64,000 bases of DNA from Asaia krungthepensis NRIC 0535 (GCF_025995175.1 NZ_BAPV01000002.1:62001-126000), one strand, 5' to 3'; positions 1 through 8,527 are shown, counted from the stretch's first letter. Numbers and translations are program-made. The notes: generated by a model from the sequence alone, not told the origin.

Positions 1-83
1 AGGTTCTGTGGAGCAGGGCTGGCAGCCGCCATCCCCATTCCCAGAACGCTTCCTATCGCCAAGGCTCCAAAACCATGTTTCAT
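1..83 (-). CDS. Partial exported protein (N-terminus only)
   Basis: Reading leftwards from an ATG at 83, the frame stays open to the window edge and encodes 27 residues that look like a signal peptide: a Lys at position 2, a hydrophobic run of Gly, Ala, Leu and Val, and an Ala-Ala-Ala-Ser region where signal peptidase I could cut. It faces away from the gene starting at 138, so the 54-base gap would hold both promoters. No clear ribosome site is visible before the ATG. The function cannot be read from so little sequence, and the frame could be accidental. Confidence 0.4.
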   Translation of the reverse strand, partial: MKHGFGALAIGSVLGMGMAAASPAPQN

Positions 84-137
84 ACAGTGTGATTGGCGCG
101 CCACCGCGTCAGCGGTCAAGCGCGAATGGGAGCTTTC

Positions 138-1031
138 ATGCCACCTCACCTTGTTATTCTGGGTCAGGGCTATTCAGCATCCGCCGTCGTACCGCTTGCC
201 AGAGCCCAAGGCTGGCACGTGACCGGCACAAAGCGCGTGCCTGAAGAGGGATCGGGACTGATCGCTTTCGATGAGGCGGGTTCTGCGCTTGGTGAGGCAA
301 CCCATCTTATGATCAGCGCGCCGCCATCGGAGTCGGGCGATCCCGCCTTTCTCCGATACGCCGCCCTTCTGTCGAAAAGCCCTAAATTGCGATGGATTGG
401 CTATTACTCGACCACCGGCGTTTACGGAGACCGTCAGGGCGCGCATGTGGATGAGACGACGCCAGTCTCACCCGGCCAGACGCGCAGCCGCGCGCGCGTC
501 GAGGCCGAGCAGGCATGGCAGGAACTGGCCCGTCGCAAATCCATCGCCTGCGATATCATGCGCCTGGGGGGGATCTATGGGCCCGGCCGCTCGGCGCTCG
601 ATACGCTGCGCTCCGGCAAGGCCCGGCTGATCGACGCGCCAGACCATCTGTTCAGCCGCATCCATCGAGACGATATCGCCGAGGGCACCATGGCTGCCAT
701 TTCCACTGCCTCAGGATGCCGCATTCTGCACTTCGTCGATGACACGCCAAGCCCGCAGGCCGCGGTGTTTGAGGAAGCCGCCCGACTGGGAAAATTTGCT
801 CTGCCACCGCGACTGTCTCTGGATGAGGCCTGGGAAAGCCTGAGCCCCATGGCACGCAGCTTCTGGTCAGAGCGCCGCGTGGTCGAAAGCCGCCTGACCC
901 AGCAGAGCCTCGACCGTCGCTGGCGCTTTCCGAGCTATCGTGAAGGTCTGGCCGCTATTCTGGCCGCAGAGCAGGCGCCCAATCAGGTCGCGCCAGAAGC
1001 AGCCCTGAAACAAGCGGAGCCCAAGCCCTGA
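138..1031 (+). CDS. SDR-type NAD(P)-dependent epimerase-like protein (YeeZ-like)
   Basis: The 297-residue product opens with a Rossmann nucleotide-binding loop (LGQGYSA) right after the start, typical of extended short-chain dehydrogenases of the YeeZ/nucleoside-diphosphate-sugar epimerase group. A YxxTGVYG stretch follows a conserved strand (residues about 93-103), as in that group. The start at 138 is chosen over the ATG at 93 because GGGAG lies five bases upstream and because the nucleotide-binding strand then begins at once. The natural substrate is not known for this family; a cytoplasmic oxidoreductase or epimerase is the safest reading. It stands alone, 140 bases before a lipoprotein gene. 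Confidence 0.75.
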   Translation: MPPHLVILGQGYSASAVVPLARAQGWHVTGTKRVPEEGSGLIAFDEAGSALGEATHLMISAPPSESGDPAFLRYAALLSKSPKLRWIGYYSTTGVYGDRQGAHVDETTPVSPGQTRSRARVEAEQAWQELARRKSIACDIMRLGGIYGPGRSALDTLRSGKARLIDAPDHLFSRIHRDDIAEGTMAAISTASGCRILHFVDDTPSPQAAVFEEAARLGKFALPPRLSLDEAWESLSPMARSFWSERRVVESRLTQQSLDRRWRFPSYREGLAAILAAEQAPNQVAPEAALKQAEPKP

Positions 1032-1171
1032 AGAGGAAGAGATACAGTGCGCCAGCTCTGCGACCCGATCGGCTCCGTGCTTCAGCTTTCCCCTCCCCCG
1101 GCCCGAGAAACGCGAAACGATCATTACGGGCTGGCAACCCTCTCCAAGGATACGCTAAGCCAGAGACACCC

Positions 1172-2317
1172 ATGATCACGCTTCGTTTTTCCTGCCCTCT
1201 GCCCAGGGTGTTCCGCGCGCTGCTGCCCAGCCTCCTGCCCCTGTTATTGTCAGGCTGCATCACGATTGGCCCCACGCGCCTGTCGCATGACCAGCTCGAT
1301 TACTCGCGTGCGCTGGGCGAGGCGGAAAAACATGCGATGCTGCTCAACATCATTCGTATCCGCTATGCCGATCCACCGACCTTCCTCGATACAACACAGG
1401 TCATTGCGGGCTATCAGCTCAATCGCTCGATCAATGGCGGATTCAACGCGTTCCCTTCAGGTGTCGGCAGCTATCTCTTCGGCAGCGGCACTGCCACTCT
1501 GCAGGAGAGCCCGACCTTCACCTATCAGCCAGAGACCGGGCAGCAATACGCCGAGAACGTCATCCGGCCCATCTCACCGGTTGTCATCATGCCGCTCAGC
1601 CTCGGTGGTCTGCCTATCGACACACTCCTGCGCCTGACGGCGCAGTCGATCGACGGATTGTCCAATGTCCGTGCTCTTGGTGCAGGACCGACTGGCGGCG
1701 GTTCGGTTCGTTTCTATCTGCTGCTGCATGATCTGCGCCAGTTGCAGGTACAGGGCGCCATGACCATCCGCATCTCTACCGACGCCCCTAAACCCACAGG
1801 GGACCAGCCGCCTTCCGGCTCGGCCAACAAGCCATCGGGAACGCAGCCCGAACACGCCTATCTGGTGCTCACCGCCACCTCCGACCCCGCCCTGACAACC
1901 ATCCAGGCAGAGGTACGTCGTCTGCTGCATCTCGACCCGCATGCCGAGGAAGCCGAAATCGTTTATGGCCCCTACCCGAAAGTGCCGGGACAGATTGCCA
2001 TTCTCACGCGCTCCATGTTCGCCATGCTCTCCCAGATCGCCTATGAGATGGACGTACCCGAGGAGGACGTCAGAGCCACGCGGACACTGCCCACCATTAG
2101 TCCTGTCGGCATTGAGACGCGCCCCGATGTGGTGATCCATTCCGGCAAATCCGCGCCCGAACATAATTATGACGAGGTGCGCTACAGAGGCCGGTGGTAC
2201 TGGATCAGCGATGATGATTTCCGCAGCAAGCTGAGCTTCACCATGATGCAGATCCTTGCTGCCCTTGCCGCGACCAGCCACTCACCCGGCGCGGTCATCA
2301 CCATCCCCGCAGGCTGA
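1172..2317 (+). CDS. Predicted lipoprotein of unknown function
   Basis: The 381-residue product has basic residues, a leucine-rich core and a lipobox (LLSGC) with Cys29, so it should be a lipid-anchored envelope protein. The mature part starts with a stretch rich in charged residues and conserved-looking helices (about residues 40-70), then a Gly/Ser/Phe-rich region, and later a Pro/Gly/Ser-rich linker near residues 208-225 that probably separates two domains. I do not recognise the family. It is followed by a 318-base gap before sldB and is not obviously part of an operon. The upstream region has only a weak purine-rich ribosome site. Confidence 0.7.
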   Translation: MITLRFSCPLPRVFRALLPSLLPLLLSGCITIGPTRLSHDQLDYSRALGEAEKHAMLLNIIRIRYADPPTFLDTTQVIAGYQLNRSINGGFNAFPSGVGSYLFGSGTATLQESPTFTYQPETGQQYAENVIRPISPVVIMPLSLGGLPIDTLLRLTAQSIDGLSNVRALGAGPTGGGSVRFYLLLHDLRQLQVQGAMTIRISTDAPKPTGDQPPSGSANKPSGTQPEHAYLVLTATSDPALTTIQAEVRRLLHLDPHAEEAEIVYGPYPKVPGQIAILTRSMFAMLSQIAYEMDVPEEDVRATRTLPTISPVGIETRPDVVIHSGKSAPEHNYDEVRYRGRWYWISDDDFRSKLSFTMMQILAALAATSHSPGAVITIPAG

Positions 2318-2635
2318 TCGCCACGGGGATAATCGCCCGGCCTTTGCTATTGGTGCCAGCTTCGCCGTCGGGCAAGGCGCGGCAGATCGGCCACAGTTGC
2401 ATCCCTATGCGCAGGCATAGGCCAGCCTGTCATGATCCTTCTGGCGTCCCGAGCGATAAACCCCGAGAGGATGATCGGCCCCCGCAATTCCGCCGGGACC
2501 GGGCTTTTCAGCCCCGCATGGCAAGGTTCAGCATAAGAGACCAATTCGGTACGGTAACATAATTTTCACTGATATGTGTTATCCTGTTCTCTTTCGAATG
2601 CGGGTAAAGGCTGAAACTCGTCTCAAGGAGGTTTC
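2318..2635 (+). promoter_or_regulatory. Leader region upstream of sldBA
   Basis: The 318-base gap holds no convincing gene. An AT-rich segment at about 2548-2585 stands out from the GC-rich surroundings and is the likely place for the sldBA promoter, but I could not assign clear -35 and -10 hexamers. The strong ribosome site AAGGAGG (2625-2631) sits four bases before the sldB start. Confidence 0.4.
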
Positions 2636-3019
2636 ATGACAGCTCGTACCAGACCCAGACGCGCCGGCGACTGGGCGACTTTGGCTCTCGCCATCTTCAT
2701 CGTCCTGTTCGGACTGATCTTCGTTGGCGGTGGCGGCTATCTGCTCAGCCTCGGTGGCTCCGCCTATTACCTGATCTGCGGCATCGTCCTGCTGGCCTCG
2801 GGCCTCTTCATGGCCATGGGTCGCCTATTGGGTGCCTATCTTTTCCTTCTCGCCTGGGCCGGCACGCTGGTCTGGACCATTGCCGAATGCGGTTTCGACT
2901 GGTGGGGCTGGCTGCCACGCCTCTTCGGCCCGACGCTGATCGCCATTCTCGTCGTGCTCAGCCTGCCTGTCCTGCGTCGTCAGGATACGGTTCGTCCAGT
3001 TTCCCGCGGAGCCGTCTGA
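2636..3019 (+). CDS. sldB: Small membrane-anchor subunit of PQQ polyol dehydrogenase
   Basis: A 127-residue, very hydrophobic protein with four to five predicted membrane helices (roughly residues 14-37, 43-61, 64-83 and 91-113). It matches in size and character the SldB subunit of the Gluconobacter major polyol (glycerol/D-sorbitol/D-arabitol) dehydrogenase, which corresponds to the N-terminal membrane domain of one-piece PQQ glucose dehydrogenases and is needed for SldA activity and ubiquinone reduction. The stop codon overlaps the next start (TGATG), so it is translationally coupled to sldA. A near-perfect ribosome site (AAGGAGG) precedes the ATG. The split into two genes is seen directly; the enzyme name is inferred from family knowledge. 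Confidence 0.85.
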   Translation: MTARTRPRRAGDWATLALAIFIVLFGLIFVGGGGYLLSLGGSAYYLICGIVLLASGLFMAMGRLLGAYLFLLAWAGTLVWTIAECGFDWWGWLPRLFGPTLIAILVVLSLPVLRRQDTVRPVSRGAV

Positions 3020-5220
3020 TGCGTAGACCAGCCCTTCTGACCGCCACCATGCTCGGTGGCCTCCTCTCTGCCTCGGTCGCACTCGCGCAGATCCCGCCCT
3101 CGAACTCGACCCCGGGTGAAGACCATACGTCTCCTGCCGAAGCCCACAGCCAGGGCCCCGGTCGGTTCGGTGGACCGGCGCCATCGGCCCCGCAGGCACC
3201 GGGCGTGAATGCCGCCAACCTCCCGGACATCTCCGAGATCGGCATTGCCGACGTCCCCGCCGCCGTGCCGCAGATCGACAGCACCCCGGCGCGTGAAGAC
3301 TGGCCCGCCTATGGCCGCGATTCCAACCAGAGCCGCTATTCGCCCCTGGAGCAGCTGACACCGGATAATGTGGGCAAGCTCAAGCGCGCCTTCGTGTATC
3401 ATACGGGCAGCAAGCCGGGTCCGGGTCAGGCCAATAAATGGGCCGCCGAAACCACGCCGATCAAGGTGGGCAACTCGCTCTACATGTGTTCGGCCATGAA
3501 CGACATGATGCGTATCGATGCGGCCACCGGCAAGGAAATCTGGCGACATGATGCCGGGGTGAAATACCACTCCATCCCCTACACCGCCGCGTGCAAGGGC
3601 GTCACCTATTACACCTCTTCCACCGTTCCCGAGGGACAGCCCTGCCATAACCGCATCATGGAAGCCACGCTCGACATGCGCCTGATCCAGGTCGATGCCG
3701 AGACGGGCAAGCTGTGCGAGGGCTTCGGCTTTGGCGGTCAGGTCAACCTGATGCAGGGCATGGGTGAATCCGTTCCCGGCTTCGTATCCATGACAACCCC
3801 GCCCCCGGTCATCAATGGCGTCGTGGTGGTCAATCATGAAGTGCTCGACGGACAGCGTCGCTGGGCGCCCTCCGGCGTGATCCGCGGCTATGACGCGGAG
3901 AGCGGCAAGTTCGTCTGGGCCTGGGACGTGAACAATCCCGACAACCACCACCAGCCCGAACCCGGCAAGTTCTACAGCCGTGGTACGCCCAATTCCTGGG
4001 CAGCCATGACGGGCGATAACGAGCTCGGCCTTGTCTATGTCCCGACCGGCAATTCGGCCGCCGACTACTACAGCGCCATGCGCACCGACAAGGAGAACGC
4101 CGTTTCGTCCTCCATCGTCGCGATCGACGTCAAGACCGGTGAGCCGCGCTGGGTATTCCAGACCGCCCACAAGGATGTCTGGGATTACGATATCGGTTCC
4201 CAGGCCACCAAATTCGACTATCATCATGCCGATGGTACCGTGACACCTGCCCTGCTGGTGCCCACCAAGCGTGGCCAGACCTTCGTGCTCGACCGCGCGA
4301 CGGGCAAGCCCCTTCCGGAATTCCCGGTTGTCGAAAAGCCTGCTCCCGCCAGCACCATGGCAGATGATCCGCGCAGTCCGACGCAGCCCTGGTCCGACGC
4401 TTTCCCGCGCCTTGCCTTTCCTGATCTGAAGGAAAGCGACATGTGGGGCATGTCACCCATCGACCAGCTCTATTGCCGCATCATGTACCGCAAGGCCCGT
4501 TATGTCGGCGAGTTCACCCCGCCTTCCACGGACAAGCCGAATATCGAGTATCCCGGCTATAACGGTGGCAGTGACTGGGGCAGCATGGCCTATGACCCTG
4601 AATCGGGCATCGTCATCGCCAACTGGAACTCCACCCCGATGTACGATCAGCTCATCACCCGTAAAAAGGCCGATGCGCTGGGTCTGAAGCCCATCGACAA
4701 CCCCAGCTACAATCCCGCTGGCGGCGGCGCCGAAGGCAATGGCGCCCAGGCCGATACACCTTATGGCATCGTGGTGACTCCGTTCTGGAACCACTACACG
4801 GGCATGATGTGCAACAAGCCGCCCTATGGCATGATCGAGGCCATCGACATCAAGACCAAGAAGGTCCTGTGGTCGCGTCCGCTCGGTACCGCACGCGCCA
4901 ATGGCCCATGGAACATGCCGACGGGTCTGCCGCTCAATATCGGTACCCCCAATAATGGCGGCTCTGTCGTCACAAAGGGCGGGCTGGTTTTCGTGGCAGC
5001 AGCAACCGACAACCAGATCCGCGCCATCGACATCAAGACAGGCAAGGATGTCTGGTCCGATGTGCTGCCGGGTGGCGGTCAGGCCAATCCGATGACCTAT
5101 GAGGTCAACGGCAAGCAGTATGTCGCCATCATGGCCGGGGGCCATCACTTCATGATGACCCCTGTGACCGACCAGCTGGTGGTCTATGCTCTCCCCGATG
5201 AGGCCGACACCAAGCACTGA
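3019..5220 (+). CDS. sldA: PQQ-dependent polyol (glycerol/sorbitol) dehydrogenase, large subunit
   Basis: This 733-residue periplasmic quinoprotein oxidises secondary alcohol groups of polyols and passes electrons to ubiquinone. It has a signal peptide with a likely cut after Ala-Leu-Ala at residue 23, a Pro/Ser/Gly-rich linker to about residue 92, and then the eight-bladed PQQ propeller, starting with the Trp-Pro-Ala-Tyr-Gly-Arg-Asp motif typical of the glucose/quinate/polyol group. Length and the coupled upstream anchor match SldA of Gluconobacter. The start is fixed by the TGATG overlap with sldB; a longer in-frame opening at 2887 would run through sldB. Substrate cannot be set from sequence alone; an inositol or other polyol dehydrogenase of the same split design is the main alternative. 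Confidence 0.88.
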   Translation: MRRPALLTATMLGGLLSASVALAQIPPSNSTPGEDHTSPAEAHSQGPGRFGGPAPSAPQAPGVNAANLPDISEIGIADVPAAVPQIDSTPAREDWPAYGRDSNQSRYSPLEQLTPDNVGKLKRAFVYHTGSKPGPGQANKWAAETTPIKVGNSLYMCSAMNDMMRIDAATGKEIWRHDAGVKYHSIPYTAACKGVTYYTSSTVPEGQPCHNRIMEATLDMRLIQVDAETGKLCEGFGFGGQVNLMQGMGESVPGFVSMTTPPPVINGVVVVNHEVLDGQRRWAPSGVIRGYDAESGKFVWAWDVNNPDNHHQPEPGKFYSRGTPNSWAAMTGDNELGLVYVPTGNSAADYYSAMRTDKENAVSSSIVAIDVKTGEPRWVFQTAHKDVWDYDIGSQATKFDYHHADGTVTPALLVPTKRGQTFVLDRATGKPLPEFPVVEKPAPASTMADDPRSPTQPWSDAFPRLAFPDLKESDMWGMSPIDQLYCRIMYRKARYVGEFTPPSTDKPNIEYPGYNGGSDWGSMAYDPESGIVIANWNSTPMYDQLITRKKADALGLKPIDNPSYNPAGGGAEGNGAQADTPYGIVVTPFWNHYTGMMCNKPPYGMIEAIDIKTKKVLWSRPLGTARANGPWNMPTGLPLNIGTPNNGGSVVTKGGLVFVAAATDNQIRAIDIKTGKDVWSDVLPGGGQANPMTYEVNGKQYVAIMAGGHHFMMTPVTDQLVVYALPDEADTKH

Positions 5221-5258
5221 TAGCGCTTCGCGCCGTATCTCGACCGAAGAATACCGAA

Positions 5259-5293
5259 GGGCCGGGGGTTTTACCCCCGGCCCTTTGTTTTTG
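5259..5293 (+). terminator. Rho-independent terminator after sldBA
   Basis: A perfect 10-bp stem (5259-5268 with 5274-5283), a five-base loop and a T-rich tail (TTTGTTTTT) begin 39 bases after the sldA stop codon. Confidence 0.93.
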
Positions 5294-5681
5294 CCGTCCA
5301 CCAGAAATATACTTCGCGCAACAGCCTGACTGAGTGTCAAGCGGCATGGATATCGTCATCCCAAGCACATTACTCGTATTGCGGCCTCTACCATCGCCCC
5401 TTCAGGCCGGCGCTTGCCCCCCCCGAGCACGTCAACCCGCCCTCTGCGCATGTTCGGCCTCCAAGGCAGACAGAAACCTGCTGCAGAAGCGCAGAAACAG
5501 TGCCTGACCGGTACAGACCGGTTCTGCCATGCCTCCATGAGACAGTGGTGTTCCTGCGCGAGGCAGATCCGTTCGCCCCTCCAGAGGTCACATGAGCATT
5601 TAAGGCACGGGGGCGGGGGTTTTTCGCCATCGGGGGTTCTTTCCTCTCCCTGAGGCGGGCGCTTCATGCTACCGGCAACCT
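5294..5681. other. Gap with no clear gene; direct heptamer repeat
   Basis: No frame here shows coding character. The region contains two copies of GACCGGT separated by three bases (5506-5512 and 5516-5522); each contains the palindrome ACCGGT, so it might be a regulator site, but no regulator gene is adjacent. A G/C-rich run lies at 5610-5622. Confidence 0.45.
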
Positions 5682-6863
5682 ATGTCGCGCCACCGCCCTC
5701 ATATTCTTCAGGTTCTCCCTGCCCTGGGCATGGGGGGGATCGAGCAGGGCACAGTCGAGATGGCCGAGGCTATCGTGGCTGCCGGAGGCCGTGCCTTTGT
5801 GGCGGGAGCGACAGGGGCGCTCCTGCCCCGTCTGCTTTCCGTGGGCGCGATTCATATCGAGTTGCCCCTTGGGCAAAAATCTCCGATTGCCATTTTGCGT
5901 AACAGCCGTGCTCTCGCAGAGATTATCCGTGCCGAGGGGATCGATCTTGTCCATGCGCGCTCTCGCGCCCCTGCATGGGCGGCCTGGCGCGCAACAAGGC
6001 GCACCCGCACCCCCCTCGTGACCACATGGCATGGCGTCCACAAGGCCAGTTTCCCCGGCAAGAAGCGCTATAATTCCGTGCTCGCGCGGGGCGCGCGCGT
6101 GATTGCCATCAGCACTTATATCGCCACGCGCCTGCGTGAGGATTACCGCGTGGGAGAAGACCGGCTCCGTCTGATTCCCCGCGGTGCCGACATGGCACGC
6201 TTCGACCCTGACCTGATCAACGGCGCGCGGATACAGGCTCTGGCAGAAAAATGGCAGGTGGCCCCCGGCACGCCGGTGATCATGTTGCCTGGCCGACTGA
6301 CCCGGTGGAAAGGCCAGTTGCTCCTGCTGCGCGCTATGGCACTCCTCCAAACGATCATGCCCGGCCCATGGCTCGCCGTGCTTGTCGGTCCGGCCGATCC
6401 CGGTGACACCTATGTGCAGGAAATCGAGGCAACCGCCCGGCGCCTGGGCCTGAGCGAGCGCCTGCGCTTTGCCGGGCTCTGTCAGGACATGCCCGCTGCC
6501 TATGCGCTGGCCGACGTCGTCGCCGTGCCCTCTCTGCGCCCGGAACCCTTCGGTCGTGTCGTCATCGAGGCCCAGGCCATGGGACGTCCCGTTGTGGTTT
6601 CAGCGCAGGGCGGTGCGATGGAGACAGTGCTCCCATACCGGACCGGCATCCTGGTCCCACCGGACGATGCCGCTGCCCTCGCCGAGGCGCTCCACCAGAT
6701 TCTGACGCTTTCCGATGGCGCACGCGATCTTCTGGCAGAAACCGCGCGTCATCACATTGCGGAAAACTACACCACCCGGCAGATGCAATCGGCCACCCTC
6801 GCCGTCTATGATGAGCTGCTCGGTACCTGCCTGGCAGACCAGTTTCGGGACCCTGACCAATGA
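5682..6863 (+). CDS. GT4-family glycosyltransferase
   Basis: The 393-residue product has the two-domain layout of GT-B, family 4 retaining glycosyltransferases. The N-terminal domain carries the glycine-rich acceptor loop (LGMGGIEQG, about residues 14-22); the C-terminal domain carries the donor-binding E-x7-E motif, Glu288 and Glu296 (EPFGRVVIE), followed by the usual Gly-Gly loop. Such enzymes build lipopolysaccharide or exopolysaccharide at the cytoplasmic face of the membrane. No other polysaccharide genes are next to it; stand-alone GT4 genes of this kind are often involved in LPS core assembly. There is no strong ribosome site. The stop overlaps the next start (ATGA). Confidence 0.85.
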   Translation: MSRHRPHILQVLPALGMGGIEQGTVEMAEAIVAAGGRAFVAGATGALLPRLLSVGAIHIELPLGQKSPIAILRNSRALAEIIRAEGIDLVHARSRAPAWAAWRATRRTRTPLVTTWHGVHKASFPGKKRYNSVLARGARVIAISTYIATRLREDYRVGEDRLRLIPRGADMARFDPDLINGARIQALAEKWQVAPGTPVIMLPGRLTRWKGQLLLLRAMALLQTIMPGPWLAVLVGPADPGDTYVQEIEATARRLGLSERLRFAGLCQDMPAAYALADVVAVPSLRPEPFGRVVIEAQAMGRPVVVSAQGGAMETVLPYRTGILVPPDDAAALAEALHQILTLSDGARDLLAETARHHIAENYTTRQMQSATLAVYDELLGTCLADQFRDPDQ

Positions 6864-7054
6864 CCACACCGCAACGCCCCGTCCCGACCCTGACCGAGAA
6901 GGCCCAGGCCGATCTCGACAAGCGTCTGGCCCGTGAAGCCGCAGCCCTGCGTGCCAATCTGCTGCGCCGCAAGGCCCAGGTCCGCAACCGGGCGGTCAAG
7001 GCCCCGGAAGACCAGGACTCATCGCCCGTGCGCGAAGAGTCCGCCTCCTCCTGA
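6860..7054 (+). CDS. Small charged helical protein, unknown
   Basis: A 64-residue protein rich in Arg, Lys, Ala and Glu, predicted to be mostly helical between residues 10 and 48, with a Ser/Glu-rich tail. It overlaps the glycosyltransferase stop by four bases (ATGA), which supports real, coupled translation. I do not recognise a family, and no membrane segment or signal peptide is present. Confidence 0.6.
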   Translation: MTTPQRPVPTLTEKAQADLDKRLAREAAALRANLLRRKAQVRNRAVKAPEDQDSSPVREESASS

Positions 7055-7066
7055 AAGGATTATCCA

Positions 7067-7360
7067 ATGTCCAAGGTTCTCTATGCGACCATGCGCGCCC
7101 TGCCCGGCAAGCGTGAGGAAATCGCCCGTCTGCTCACGGCTCTGGCCGACGATGTCCGCAGCGAGCCCGGCAATGAGCGCTTCGTCGTGTATACGCTCGA
7201 GGAAGACCCCGATTTCTTCCATGTTGAAGAAACCTACCGCGATGAAGAGGCCTTCAAGACTCATATCGGCATGGAGCACGGTAAGGTATTCAACAACGCC
7301 ATCAAGACCCTTGTCGAAGGCGGCGGCTCCAAGGTCGTGTTCCTGACCCATATCGCCTGA
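7067..7360 (+). CDS. ABM-domain (antibiotic biosynthesis monooxygenase-like) protein
   Basis: This 97-residue protein has the dimeric ferredoxin-like fold pattern of the ABM family: a first strand right after the start, a helix with a GKREEI turn, the EPGNERFVVY strand region, a central DEEAFKTH helix after a conserved aromatic strand (FFHVEETY), and a last strand. Members act as cofactor-free quinol monooxygenases (YgiN-like) or related small enzymes. A good ribosome site (AAAGGA) lies seven bases before the ATG. It follows the 64-residue gene by 12 bases, so it is probably co-transcribed, though its function looks unrelated to the glycosyltransferase. Confidence 0.8.
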   Translation: MSKVLYATMRALPGKREEIARLLTALADDVRSEPGNERFVVYTLEEDPDFFHVEETYRDEEAFKTHIGMEHGKVFNNAIKTLVEGGGSKVVFLTHIA

Positions 7361-7444
7361 GCCTTCCCTCTCCGGTTTGCAGAGAAACGCCCACACGGCT
7401 AGACCTGCAAACCTCTTTCCCCCTCACCCACCGGAAGTAACGCC

Positions 7445-7996
7445 ATGCCCATCATGCCAGATAGCTGGATCCGTCAGATGGCTCAGGAAAAGGGCATGAT
7501 CGAGCCCTTCGTCGAGGCCCAGAAGCGCGAGGGCGTGATTTCCTACGGTCTGTCTTCCTATGGCTATGACGCCCGTGTCGGCGAGGATTTCAAGATCTTC
7601 ACCGATGTCGACAATGCTGTCGTGGATCCGAAGCAGTTTGCAGCCAACAGCTTCGTGACGCGGACGGGCGACATCACAATCCCACCCAACAGCTTTGCCC
7701 TGGCCCATACGGTCGAGTATTTTCGCATCCCGCGCGATGTCCTGGTAGTCTGCCTGGGCAAGTCGACCTATGCCCGCTGCGGCATCATCGTGAACGTGAC
7801 CCCGCTTGAACCCGAATGGGAGGGTCAGGTCACCATCGAGATCAGCAACACCACCAAACTGCCCGCTCGTATCTATGCCAATGAAGGAATCTGCCAGTTC
7901 CTGTTCTTCCAGGGCGCTTCCCCCTGCGAAGTCAGCTACGCCGATCGCGCGGGCAAATACATGAAGCAGCGCGGCGTTACCACGCCGCGCCTTTGA
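7445..7996 (+). CDS. dcd: dCTP deaminase
   Basis: The 183-residue enzyme deaminates dCTP to dUTP, the first step of the route to dTMP. The sequence shows the conserved Ser-Tyr-Gly-Tyr-Asp-Ala-Arg segment near residues 38-44, the GKST-x-AR-x-G nucleotide-binding stretch at about 107-116, and the catalytic Glu132 in VTIEISN. Length is standard for bacterial Dcd trimers. A GGAAG ribosome site precedes the ATG. It appears to be a single-gene unit followed by a repeat-filled gap. Confidence 0.95.
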   Translation: MPIMPDSWIRQMAQEKGMIEPFVEAQKREGVISYGLSSYGYDARVGEDFKIFTDVDNAVVDPKQFAANSFVTRTGDITIPPNSFALAHTVEYFRIPRDVLVVCLGKSTYARCGIIVNVTPLEPEWEGQVTIEISNTTKLPARIYANEGICQFLFFQGASPCEVSYADRAGKYMKQRGVTTPRL

Positions 7997-8027
7997 GAAC
8001 CCGGTTCCGGCCGTTCGGGCACGGTGG

Positions 8028-8281
8028 CATGGGGCTTTGCCCCATACCCCACCAAAGGACGGTCGTCCTTTGGAAACCTGTTTGAACAGGACGGAATCGA
8101 GGAAATTGATCTCTTTCGGGAAGTCGGGCAAAGCCCTGCAAACATTTTTCTCACAAGAAACTATCTGTACAGGGCCTCGCCCGATACCCTTCCTCGGGGT
8201 ATTCGCAAATCGAAGTTCGGCTCGATCAAAGCGGGTTGAAAGGGGCTAGCCCCTTTCCGGGGAGTGGGGCAGCGCCCCGCA
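8028..8281 (+). repeat. Dispersed two-hairpin repeat element, copy 1
   Basis: The head has a GGGGC/GCCCC palindrome followed by a perfect 9-bp hairpin (8052-8060 with 8065-8073, loop GGTC). About 165 bases later the tail has a 9-bp palindrome (8238-8246 with 8249-8257) and a GGGGC-AGC-GCCCC hairpin (8266-8278). Copy 2 at 60263-60473 has the same order and spacing, and part of the head recurs inverted at 11111-11161. Confidence 0.75.
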
Positions 8282-8429
8282 AAGACCCCTCATCGCACTA
8301 CCCTGCGCTGACAAAGCGCATTGAGACACCCGGCCGATGGACAATGCCCTGAGAAACTTAGTCTGATGAGTACGAGACGACGACGGGCTAAGGAGACACC
8401 CAACTCTCGGCACGTGTCCTTTCTCGATT

Positions 8430-8446
8430 TTGAGAAGCATTCTCAA
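8430..8446. promoter_or_regulatory. Fur-box-like palindrome
   Basis: A perfect 17-base palindrome: seven-base arms TTGAGAA and TTCTCAA around GCA. Over the 15-base core it matches 11 of the 14 defined positions of the classical 7-1-7 Fur site. It lies 82 bases before the start of the gluconate dehydrogenase subunit 3-like gene, so iron control of that pair is plausible. Confidence 0.55.
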
Positions 8447-8527
8447 TAACTTGACGGGAGGGGCCGCTTGGCAACTTTCGCCGGTCCGGGCATGTTAGAG
8501 GCGTCATCACGGTTTTGGGAACGCACC

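Larger units (their letters stand above)
7997..8527. other. Repeat-rich intergenic region before the GMC dehydrogenase pair
   Basis: This 531-base gap contains one full copy of the dispersed two-hairpin repeat (described separately) and then a Fur-like palindrome. Short open frames here translate the repeat itself and do not look like genes. No RNA gene was recognised. Confidence 0.6.

Noticed and set aside
2980-4227. Minus-strand open frame of about 415 codons opposite sldA.
   Set aside because: It lies fully within the PQQ enzyme gene and its translation is low-complexity Gly/Asp/His/Val, typical of antisense to GC-rich coding sequence.
8359-8400. CTGATGAG sequence like a hammerhead ribozyme core, with a nearby GAAAC.
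   Set aside because: The order and spacing of the core parts do not permit the three hammerhead stems, and no cleavage-site helix could be drawn.
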